Part shown: positions 22,972 to 32,515 of the stretch, piece by piece
Numbering within the stretch: the stretch's first letter is position 1
Layout: every line of letters starts with the position of its first letter
Assembly (NCBI GenBank): GCA_001695595.3
Contig: MBPM02000092.1
Coordinates: forward strand, 124,001 to 188,000
Origin: Plasmopara viticola
Lineage: Eukaryota > Oomycota > Peronosporomycetes > Peronosporales > Peronosporaceae
Length of the DNA: 64,000 bases
Direction: 5' to 3'
Notes under the pieces: generated by a model
Database searches by the model: none
Told to the model about the DNA's origin: nothing
Seen by the model: only the letters and a program-made list of their open reading frames with translations
Program-made: the position numbers and the translations under genes

Positions 22972-24234
22972 TTAGACAAGTTCTTGCTTGATCAACCGGG
23001 CGATAGTACTTAATTGCACGTTGCTTGTGCCGCCGTAAATCGTACCAACTTTGCAGTCCCGGTAAAATTTTTCGGCTAGTAACTGTTTCGAGAAGCCCAC
23101 GCCACCCAATAGCTCAATGCACTTCGATGACGTACGTTCTGCCACGCGCGACGCGTGTAGCTTGGCCATACAAGATGCCTTGACGAATTCATGACCAGCA
23201 TCTTTAAGCCGAGCGGCGTTGTAAATGAGCAGTCGAGCGCTTGCGAGATCGACTGCCAATTCTGCGTACTGGTGTTGCACAGCCTGAAAGTCGCCAATTA
23301 CACGTCCAAACTGTTTCCGCGCAAAAAGATAAGGCATTGCATGACGATAAGCTCCCTCTGCAATCCCAAGCTGTTGCGCTGCAATTCCAATGCGACCTTC
23401 ATTCAACTGACCAATAGCAATAGCGTAACCTTGACCCACTTTACCAAGCACTTTTTCCTTCGGAATTTTGACATCCTCAAGAATGACGGAAGACGTAGAT
23501 GATGCATTCAGTCCAAGCTTCTTCTCTGGTGGTCCAAATGAAAGACCAGGCGTGCCACGCTCCACAATGAAGCATGTAATACCCTTGTAGCCTAATGACG
23601 AATCCACGGTAGCCATGACCAGAAATACGTCAGCGTGCGCAACATTACTGATCCACATTTTCTCGCCATTTAACGTGTAATAAGTTCCATCTGCCGAAGC
23701 GTCAGCTCTCGACTTGAGGGAAAAGGCGTCGCTACCAGCCTCAGCTTCAGTCAAACAGAAACTTCCTACTGTGTTCGTGGATAGACGAGGAAGGTATTCC
23801 TGACGCTGCTCCTCAGTTCCGTAACGTAAAAAGACATTGCTCACTACGGTATTCTGCAAATCGCACAAAAGACCAACACTCGCGTCGACGCGAGAAAGCT
23901 CCTCGATTGTAAGTATTAAGCTCATAAATGACGCCCCCACTCCACCGTATTCCATCGGTATCTGCACCGAGAGCAAGCCATTACGAAATAGACCTTTGAT
24001 CACTTCCGGCGTCATCTCGCCTGCTTCGTCCATGGTACGAACACTCGGTTCAATCACGTCGGCAGCAAAGCGAGTCACCGATTTCTTAAACATTTCTTCC
24101 TCTTCTGTCAAAATAGTAAGGGGCATAGGCATTACCGAAAAAGTGCTGGCAATGCTTCCTCCACACCGACGAGCCCCCACTACAACCGCTTTAGTGAATT
24201 GACGCTGCGTACGAGTCAACACGTTGCGCAGCAT
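22972..24234 (-). CDS. ACADSB: Short/branched-chain acyl-CoA dehydrogenase-like, mitochondrial
   Basis: Intronless, 420 residues, the normal length. The first about 35 residues are Arg/Ser/Thr-rich without acidic residues, fitting a mitochondrial presequence. Family motifs follow: an N-terminal helical domain (EYGGVGASF), the FAD-binding loop (CLTEAEAGSDA near 175, WISN near 210), and the C-terminal helical domain (NEGRIGIAAQQLG, RKQFGRVIGDFQ, ELLGGVGF). Overall it matches ACADSB, which oxidises 2-methylbutyryl-CoA and related acyl-CoAs in isoleucine catabolism and passes electrons to ETF. Oddity: the catalytic-base motif is IYGGTSN instead of IYEGTSN, so Gly401 (codon GGC) stands where the catalytic Glu should be. 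The alternative Glu position of isovaleryl- and long-chain enzymes is not filled either. Shares a divergent promoter with PAM18. Confidence 0.9.
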   Translation of the reverse strand: MLRNVLTRTQRQFTKAVVVGARRCGGSIASTFSVMPMPLTILTEEEEMFKKSVTRFAADVIEPSVRTMDEAGEMTPEVIKGLFRNGLLSVQIPMEYGGVGASFMSLILTIEELSRVDASVGLLCDLQNTVVSNVFLRYGTEEQRQEYLPRLSTNTVGSFCLTEAEAGSDAFSLKSRADASADGTYYTLNGEKMWISNVAHADVFLVMATVDSSLGYKGITCFIVERGTPGLSFGPPEKKLGLNASSTSSVILEDVKIPKEKVLGKVGQGYAIAIGQLNEGRIGIAAQQLGIAEGAYRHAMPYLFARKQFGRVIGDFQAVQHQYAELAVDLASARLLIYNAARLKDAGHEFVKASCMAKLHASRVAERTSSKCIELLGGVGFSKQLLAEKFYRDCKVGTIYGGTSNVQLSTIARLIKQELV

Positions 24235-24244
24235 GATTTAAGTA

Positions 24245-24262
24245 GCAAATATTAAAGTGAGG
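24245..24262 (-). promoter_or_regulatory. Oomycete Inr and flanking promoter region for acyl-CoA dehydrogenase gene
   Basis: On the minus strand the sequence reads cctcactttaatatttgc, a close match to the oomycete Inr (YTCANTYY) followed by the flanking element (AWTTTNY). It lies 11-28 bp upstream of the ATG at 24234, the usual position for short oomycete 5' leaders. Confidence 0.6.
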
Positions 24263-24460
24263 ACAGTAGTGGACTGTGAGTATTTATAAGCTGCAACATG
24301 GGACGAGTTGTGATTGGCTATTTGACCCCCTCATCAAATCCAAGAGAGCGGATGCATCGATATCTTTATCAATTTGTAGACTATTTCTATTAATAAAACG
24401 CACGTTTATAAAGTTATAGGTATGCCCATCACTTTCTTCGTCCAGTCACCCAAACGCACA
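24263..24460. promoter_or_regulatory. Divergent promoter of ACADSB-like gene and PAM18
   Basis: The two ATGs are only 187-226 bp apart on opposite strands. The interval holds an inverted CCAAT box (gattggc, about 24312-24318) near its centre and an Inr-like tcactttctt at 24429-24438 on the PAM18 side. The latter lies after the first possible PAM18 ATG (24422). If it marks transcription start, translation should begin at ATG 24461. Both products are mitochondrial, so shared regulation is plausible but is inference. Confidence 0.45.
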
Positions 24461-24937
24461 ATGTCCCTCGTCCAGCGACTCATTCGCTCGTCCCGCTCTG
24501 TTCAGACGTGTCATCCACTTCTAGGTGCTTCCACCTCTTCTGAATGTCAAGAACGTACGCAATTGCTGAACATGCGTGCCTTTCACGCATCTCCACAGCG
24601 CGAGAATACAGCGCTGATTGCTGGATTAGGCGTCGCCGGCGTCGCTTTGAGCGCCAAGTACGCACTTCAGGTGTGGGAGGCTTACAAGAATCGACCAAAG
24701 AGCGATAAATTAAGCTCGTGGAAATATCGCAATTTCTACGATGGTCCTTTCGAAGAAAAGATGACGAGACGGGAGGCCGCACTCATTTTGGGCGTGCGTG
24801 AGAGTGCGTCACAGGAGCGAATTCGCAACGCGCACCGCAAGCTACTGATCCTTAACCATCCAGACACGGGCGGCTCAACATTTTTAGCCACAAAGATTAA
24901 TCAAGCGAAAGAGATGTTGCTTAACGGCGGCAAATAG
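24461..24937 (+). CDS. PAM18: Mitochondrial import motor J-protein PAM18/TIM14
   Basis: 158 residues from ATG 24461 (171 if the in-frame ATG at 24422 is used). I prefer 24461 because an initiator-like motif lies between the two and the shorter form begins with a good presequence (SLVQRLIRSSRS). One hydrophobic segment (ALIAGLGVAGVALSAKYAL) precedes a C-terminal J domain with MTRREAALILGV, the basic helix II and the invariant HPD tripeptide (NHPDTGGS), ending about 25 residues later. This N-out single-membrane plus short C-terminal J-domain order is diagnostic of TIM14/DNAJC19. It stimulates mtHsp70 at the TIM23 channel on the inner membrane. The gene is divergent from the acyl-CoA dehydrogenase and its end is 52 bp from the convergent DOCK gene. 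Confidence 0.9.
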   Translation: MSLVQRLIRSSRSVQTCHPLLGASTSSECQERTQLLNMRAFHASPQRENTALIAGLGVAGVALSAKYALQVWEAYKNRPKSDKLSSWKYRNFYDGPFEEKMTRREAALILGVRESASQERIRNAHRKLLILNHPDTGGSTFLATKINQAKEMLLNGGK

Positions 24938-24989
24938 GCGGTAATATTCGAGTAAATAGACCAACATTTCCTGTGTTAATTGTTCTTAA

Positions 24990-27900
24990 TCAGTGAATAT
25001 GATCCGATACGGGTACTACCGGTGCCGGGGCTGAAAAAGACGGAGGTACATTAAGACCAATTGTTTGCTGCTGAAGACGCGCGAGATTGGCTACGTTCTT
25101 GTACTTGAAAGAAATTTGGGTCATGAGTTGGTCCACAATCGACGCAAAACTGCGTTCGAATTCTGTTTGTAAAGGAGACACTCTAGCTGAAGAAAGAGGA
25201 GATGTTTCCGTCTCTGGCGGTGGTGACACAGGCTCTTTGGATGAGAAGAGGTCAATATCTGGTAGAGGAGGGGGTAAAAAGGTTTCGTTTGTGGCGTCCA
25301 CTTGATCAAGATCAAAGTGATGGGGAAGAAAGATTTCTGTCGACATGAGAGCAACTGGAACCGAGATATGCGGAGAATTGGGCTGGCTCGAGCGACGGAA
25401 AGCTTCTCGACTGATGAGAAGACACTGCCAACACAATTGCGCAAATTCGACAAGGAGATTTGCTAGCTCGTGACGTTTCTGTAAACTGTCGTGGCTGCTT
25501 AAATTGCGACCTTCGGCGTTCACTAGGTGTGATGAATTATCCGCAAGGAAAGACTCGAGGATTTCTGGAATACCTCCGTGCACATGTGTGTCTACACTAC
25601 CTTTTAACACCATTGTTAACGTCTTCAAATCCGTCTTGCCGACGCTTTCTTTGTCAATCTCAGCTCGTAAAAGACCGCAACGCTTGTGAATGTCATCCAT
25701 CGAATTTTCAATGGGACTTCGTAGCTCTTCATGACGCACACACACGCGTTGACGGTGCAGATGACATGGAAATGCACGTGTTACCGATAGGTATGTGATG
25801 CGTTTCATTTGCTCGGATGTCTTGCCGTAGGCTGACGAGCTACCACGTGTGAAAGGCACGGCGAACTTAAACGCCACTTGCCAGTTTGAACTTTGCAAAT
25901 TTGTGGCGTTTAGATGCAATAACTCTTCCGCATGAGCTTCTTCTACCGTCGTGACGCGCAGGAATATGACATTGGGGTTGCTCTCACTGCTAACCAAAGG
26001 CTTTGGCTCCAGGACGACATCGACACGCTCACATTGTGGATATTTGGTATGAAGCATTGATTTCATCTCAATTACAAACTCGCCAAGTGACACGAATTTT
26101 CCTCGTTTGTAGATAAATTCGTTCTTTGTAATTAAAGCGGACACGCAACCACCAGCATAACGTACTCGGTAAAATGAAAAGGTCGAGTTATTGTGCTGAC
26201 CTCCTCCAGGATCTTGTCGTTCGACTAGTTTTCCGACCAGCGCATCAATGCATCGGAGCATGTCTTGGTATTCATGAAAACGCCGCTGCTGCTTTAAGTG
26301 CACTAGCAAACGTTCGCAAATCGATAGTTCTTTTTCAATCCAATTGGCTCGCTCAGCGTAGCCACGTGCTACGAAAAGCTCACGTACAATCCATTGACGA
26401 ATTCGAGTAAGGTACGAACTACTTGACGGATCGTTATCCAGTTTCGTCTGCTGCACGCATTCGATAGCCATCATTTTACAGCAAACGGCTTCAGCAAACG
26501 CGTTTCGACGCAAATGAAGACGAAGCAAAGCGTTGATCCAAATAAGTTTCTCTTCCAGAAGCCAATGTGGGGAGATGTCTTGAATGACGCGATCAATTCC
26601 TTCTTCAATCTCTTCCACGTCGTGAGCTCCGTCTGGGTCTTGAAACGCACTATGCCAACGGTCGAATGTGTGAACTTTGGTCGTAAGATCATTTAAGAGC
26701 TCAAGAAATTGGAGATGGAAACTTGGTGGAAGACTTATGACACTTCCACACAAATTTGTCGCAAGTGTACGCATTTTGTCTAACAGATCTCTTATGGAGG
26801 TAGTGGAGATCGTCGACGCTAGGAGCTTGCTCGATGATGGGAAAAAGGATGCTGTAAGTACCTTGAGGATTGGTGCCTTAACAAGAAGAAAACTCCCCGT
26901 TTGTTCATAGCACACTGTGAGTAATTGACTGATCAGCATGGCTGCATGGTATCGCATCGAAGCTTTTCTTGCCGTTGCTGCAATTGTCATGGTCAACTGG
27001 AGCCAACATTGGTCATAAGGTCGAGGAAGGCCAGGGATACGAACTGCGAACAAAGCCACTGCAAAGCGCGAAACGAACAACTGCAAGTACTGTAGCAAAG
27101 TGCTTACAAAGCACGTTTCAGTGTCATGCTTACCACTGGTCTTGTGATCATCGATCTGGTGTTCCATTTGGGTCTCAATTTCGTGTTCAAGATCGCCGAC
27201 TAAGTATTTAATGCTGCTTGATCGATGCAGCAATTGGAACAAAAGCTCGGTAATGAAGCCAAGAAGAACGAACGCTTGGTTTATGGATATAGCTTTTACC
27301 GCGACATCGTCAGCTGTATTAGGGCAAATCGACTTTCCAAGACGAGGTTTGTAGACCACTTCAATTAGTCGAATGACGTTCTCGTATCGATTAACAGCGG
27401 TCTGAAGCACTCGAAGTGCACTTTGTGCTACCGCGTGTTGTAAAGCAGCAATTTCTTCCTCATGGTCCCCTTTTAGCTTATCATCCGTAATTGCTAAAGC
27501 TCCTTTCTCTTCCAATCCAGTGCTAAACACGGCTTGTCGCTGCTGAGAGATAGAGTTTTGCTTGATCCGATTACGTGGTAGCGACTTGTCTCTGTCCGTC
27601 GCATTTTGAATTGTTTCACTTACCTTGTCAGCTGGTATAGCTTTGACCGAGAATTCAAGTCCACCTCCTGCTCGACGATGAAGACCGTGGCGGTTTGCAA
27701 GTCGATTTTCAAGCAGAGACAGCCCTGTTTCGTTGTCAGACGCACTCAAGTCTGGCGAAAGGAGTTGACACCAAAGTTGTTCCTTTGTCGTGTTTGACGA
27801 ATCCAGACTCAAGAATATTTCAAGCAATCGTTGTATTAAGACCAAGCTGGCGTGGACCCTGGATTCGTCATACGCTAACACTTGATCGTCACACTTACTC

Positions 27901-30900
27901 TCGCAATAATTAGCAACTGCTTCGTTGTTTGATACGTCTTTGAAAATATGCTACATTGAGAATCTTTGCGCGTCAGCTAGAATATCTATGTGTTCGAGCA
28001 TGACCTGATAAACTTACTTTTTTGACGATACAGTGGTAGTAGACAAGTGCCTCAGTCTCGTCCACTCGCACCTCACGCTCTTGTGTAGAGACTTGATCTT
28101 TATCTGGTTGAAAAAAAAGTGGCAGCTGAGAATTTGATACACTGCACAGGAGGTGGCCTATACATGCCATCATTTCTTTCTGAAGAATGGACACGGATTT
28201 TCTTTCAGCATTTGAATACCCACTCGCACGATCGCCAAAAGTAAGCGAGTTTTTTGATAGCAATTTGCCGGGTGTCGTGAATTGAGCAAAGCGAGGAAAC
28301 AGGGGATAGTATAAAAGAGCGATCCTTTCTTGATGTTTCGAGCTTTGGAAGCGAGGATTATACACTTGCGTCGCAAACATCCTTCGCAGCAATTGGACAC
28401 TATCAATGCGTATTTTTTGCTCGCTTTGAGAGTCAATGATGAGCAAAAGCGTTTCAGAGACAGCTTTGGCTAGCCATGCTCGTGCTTTGCCGGTATTTTC
28501 TTCTATAGCGCCGTTCACAGTGGGAAAAAATTCGAAATCTACCAAGATATGAAGAAATGGGAGCCAGATATGACGAAGGCTGTTTGCATCTCCCTGAACA
28601 TCGATTTTTTCAATATATCGGTCAATGACCCGAGCAGAAAAAGCATTTTTTACGACGAGAAATGCTCCTCGACAAAAGTATGCAACACTGCGATTAATTT
28701 CCTTTTGTAGTAGCAAACCATTTGTCGTATCACTAGCACACGCGACGAGTTGATTTAGTAGACGCTCCAGCATGACTTCGCCATTTTGATCGAGTATCAT
28801 CGGCAATGAGTTTGTTGCATTGTCGCCCAAGCTGGTCCCTTGATCTAGCAAACTCATCGCCATGGATTTTAAAATAAGCTGCAAGAGAACATTTGAATAC
28901 ATCAGTGACATTCGCTTTGTATCGGCGTTCTCATCAGCCGACGCCTTATTACTCAGCACGTTTAGCCATGTTTCGAGTAGCGCACTATAAACAGAGTTAC
29001 GATCACTTTTAGCTACATTTTTGATAAGGGGCTGGAGCCCATGTGGGTCTTCGATTGATGTCTCGTCAAAGACAAAGTGGACGAAGTCATGAAGCACTCG
29101 ATTCATTTCGTGAATCTTTAACGATCCTCTTGGATTCCAGCTTGTCTTTTCCATGATGGCAAGAAGGGTTCGAAAGGCTGACCACCGCACAATCGAGGTT
29201 CCATATCGTAGATATCCGAGTACAAACTTGGCAATTATAAAGAAAAAATAGCGTACATTCACTGCATTGCTCTGATTGAGGCCCAGTAACCGGGCAAGAA
29301 TGGTTTCTTCCTTGCTATTATAGTCGAATCTGCGACTGCTATGAAATGGATTGAGAAACGCGGCAACAGCGCTGTCTTGGCTGTGTATCGAAGACACAAC
29401 GCGGCCGCGGCACGTAAACACTGTCTTGGTATTGTCTAAAGTCGCCTCTCGAGCAGCAGCGACATAACCATTGCAAAGCGGAACAACACCTGATGCCGAC
29501 GACTTTGTTGAAATGGGAGCAGGAATAACGTTCACGGCAAACTTTCCGTCTTGCATAATAGTCTCATCCTTTTCAAGAATCGGCATGACTGCATACCCAA
29601 CGATTTCCTGCTGTGGCTGACTAGGCTGCAACTTTTTGCAGTGAACGTGAAAAAATGTAAAAAGGAGATGATGGTCTAATGTCAAGCACTCTGGAAGGCA
29701 GATTTTGATCTCGTCGTCATACTGCGGATTCTTTTGATGGTATCCTACAAGTGCGTATGCTGAGCAGCTTACGTGATTTTGCGCTCGGTAGACTGCTCGA
29801 AGAACAGCTTCATCAATTATTTCATCACCACGAACGGCATCTACTTCTTTTTGCAGTAGTTGAACTCGAATTGCTATGTTGCGAAAAAGACACCTTTCAA
29901 GCTGATGTGGGTACACGTACAACGTGTTCACATACGAGACAGCCACGGGACCTGAGCCAGTAATTCCAAACTTTGGAATCAAAGACGAAGTGCAGAAGGG
30001 CTGAACTTCACAGCACACAGTTACTGTGTCGACGTCGGTGGCAGTCGTTTCCTTAGAAGTAAGGTTGGAAGTGAATTGGCCTCTAAGGTTGGAAGTGAAT
30101 TGGCCTCTAAGGTTGGAAGTGAATTGGCCTCGCTCGGAAAACGGGTCGAAAATCTTTAGTTGTGGCAGCGGATATGGTCCCGAGGTCTCTGGACTCTTAA
30201 ATTTTGCGTTGGCAAATTCCTCTGCTGAAATGGCGTTAAAGTCGAACTCACACAAAGCAGGAATAGCTTTTTCTCTATAAAACACGATAGATGAATATTA
30301 CTTCAGCGTATCAATCATATCAGAACTCCTACTCACTTAAAAAGACCTCGGATGGCATCTGAAATCATGGAGATCCGTTGTTCTTCCGAAATGCAACCCC
30401 GCTGCCTATACAAAGTCATCGGTCGCTTAATTCCTTTACTTAACGGCATGATCCCCCATGCAAGTGGTTGCTGAAATCGGCCGAGACGTAGTCTACAATC
30501 CACAGCCTTTTCAACTAATTTTTGCTGCTCTGACGTTGAGGCAAACTTATCTGGCGTGCAGTATGGTGCTGTCGCGATGTCTGCGTCGCCAACCAACACT
30601 TTGCTTACTTTCAAAAGCAAATACAAATTCTGCATTTGCAATGTTGGGAGCACGTGCAATAGAACAGCAGGAGGTGCTGTAGCATCACTCTCATCTAACA
30701 TTGGACCCGGAATTTGAAAGCAAATTTCCTCGGTAGCTCGGCAGCCTAGTGACATGTCATACATCACCAATCTACACGTAAGAGATTCAACCTACATTAA
30801 AGTATCAGTGCACAAGGACAGATACAACGAAGGCTTGAGATTTTCACAAGTCAAGAAAAACTGACCGTGCCAAGGAGAAAACGAATGCGAGGCGTAATCA

Positions 30901-31349
30901 AAAAAGCTTGCGCTTCTGGAATAGCCACGCGCGGCTCTAAAATTGACGACGTATGGATTTGAGATGCAAAAGTCGGTTCACTCGGTGTATACTGAGGCTC
31001 GTAGCTTTTCATCAATGAGCCCTCTATCATTACAAGAAGCGGTTAAGCGTATATCTCGAAAACTTAGATATCCGTTCGACCTACCTGTATCGTGGTTTGA
31101 AGCCGATAAAAAAGGAAGACGTAATACTTTCCATGGCCTCGAAAATTCTTGAAGAATGGGTGCATCAACCGGCGACGGTGGTGGGAGTGGAATCGTCATT
31201 GGATATCTCCATTCACTCCTTTTTAACTCTACCAGGTTTAAAGATCCCGTCGGTATCCCGAATCCCGAATCGTGTTCTGCCCACTTGTCAGTCGACGGCT
31301 GCCCATCTTTCGTCGGCTGATCAAGTGTCTCAGGCATTGAAGACGTCAT
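24990..31349 (-). CDS. DOCK-family guanine nucleotide exchange factor
   Basis: Five exons on the minus strand: 31349-31085, 31023-30866, 30791-30337, 30274-28018 and 27950-24990. The introns are 61-74 nt, all GT-AG, and every junction keeps frame, giving about 2031 residues. A C2-like DHR-1 region begins near residue 405 (SYVNTLYVYPHQL, then NPQYDDEIKICLP), which in the family binds phosphoinositides. The C-terminal DHR-2 (DOCKER) catalytic region spans about 1500-1900: LLEEKLIWINALLRLHL, FYRVRYAG, FIYKRGKFVSLGEF, FKFAVPFT and TYLSVTRAFPCHLHRQ. The segment LKGSVDTHVHGGI near 1830 corresponds to the nucleotide-sensor loop and keeps the Val. Such proteins activate Rac/Cdc42-type GTPases for actin and membrane dynamics. 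A 24-bp unit is repeated three times in frame near residue 345. The Pro/Ser-rich tail has no SH3-binding signature I can name. Confidence 0.88.
30060..30131. repeat. In-frame 24-bp tandem triplicate inside DOCK gene
   Basis: Three perfect 24-bp units (30060-30083, 30084-30107, 30108-30131) encode three copies of the octapeptide RGQFTSNL on the minus strand. Because the unit is a multiple of three the frame is preserved. It lies upstream of the DHR-1 domain in a probably flexible linker. Copy number could vary between strains. Confidence 0.9.
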
Positions 31350-31834
31350 TTAAATGCCCAACTCGTGCCACCTGCAACAGTTGCGAGAGATCGCTTCCTT
31401 CCCGAAAAGTCACGGCCAAGTAAAACAACATTTTTGATAAATGGAGAAATAAATCGTTTTGATTGGCTTTGTACTGTGGGATTTTCAGCTTTACGAGATG
31501 AAATTACAGAGATTTAGTCCTTTATAAGGTACCATTATAAGGTTTGCAATTCGTATTTGGGGGAACACTCGGGAAAAACATACAAAAGATTAAGCTTAAG
31601 GTATTGCAGACTTTTGCCAAAAATGAACCCTTACTGATACATATTAGTAAGAATTACTATACTTATAAGTAAGCGAAACTTCTGTTTTTCTCTCGTGAGA
31701 CATCATGCCCACTTACGCACAACAAAGCACAGTGCAAATTCAAAATCAATTTTGCAATGGCCCCTTGTCGAGCCGTTGTCTTGATCACTTCTGATCTTGA
31801 ATGATCTGCACCCTAATTTGTATACAACTATTTG

Positions 31835-31890
31835 GATAGGCGGACCATGACGTTGTTGTAGGGATTTTCAAAACAAACGGTCCGCCTATC
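31835..31890. repeat. Perfect 12-bp inverted repeat
   Basis: gataggcggacc at 31835-31846 and its exact reverse complement at 31879-31890, separated by 32 bases. It could form a hairpin or be the two ends of a tiny fold-back element. No promoter or terminator role can be assigned in this eukaryote. Confidence 0.7.
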
Positions 31891-32421
31891 GCTCTTGTGG
31901 GAGTTGACTAAGAGAAGCGCCTCGAATTTTCGCTTTGTAGCTTTAGTTAGCGTCGTAGTTACCATGTCTCGACTTACACCACCGAAGTGGCTTTGTCCAC
32001 GCTCTCGTGACAGCAGATCACATTACATAAGCGGTGTATTGTTCCCAGATAGCGTTTATTTGTTAGTATTGTTGTGTAATGGCGTCTTTTATACCAACGC
32101 GTAGCCTTCCAAGCTCCTATCATATGTATTGAAAGTTTAAGTGAAAAAATCTGTCCATAAGCCGGCCTACTAGCCTCAAAACAACCTTTACGACTGGTTC
32201 ACTTTTCCTAAAAAGAGTCTTTAGTGGTTGACGTTTGCAGATAAAAAGCGATTAATACAATCCTTTTCTATTCAAGCGATTATGATGAATATACTAAAGT
32301 TTGTAAATTAGACAAAATCATTTCGATATCGTTATAAGTACTGCATGGCACAAGCATTATAACCAATGCACCAAACGCCACGATTAATTAAGTTGTTTTT
32401 AGGATGAAAGCTGCTTTGATC

Positions 32422-32515
32422 GCGAGAGCTCAACTTACGTAACAGTTTAATATTTGTCAGTTAAATTCAAATATAATTGAAAATTAGTAAGCTGTTACGT
32501 AAGCCGAGCTCTCGC
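32422..32515. repeat. 94-bp element with 24-bp terminal inverted repeats
   Basis: The arm at 32422-32445 starts gcgagagctc and ends cttacgtaacag. The reverse complement of 32492-32515 is the same except for a 2-base difference in the middle. The 46-base centre is A/T-rich. This is the architecture of a miniature inverted-repeat transposable element (MITE) or fold-back element. I see no clear target duplication. Confidence 0.65.

Noticed and set aside
24422..24460. Extended N-terminus of PAM18 from ATG 24422
   Set aside because: An initiator-like motif lies between this ATG and the next, and the shorter form begins with a typical presequence. Not excluded.
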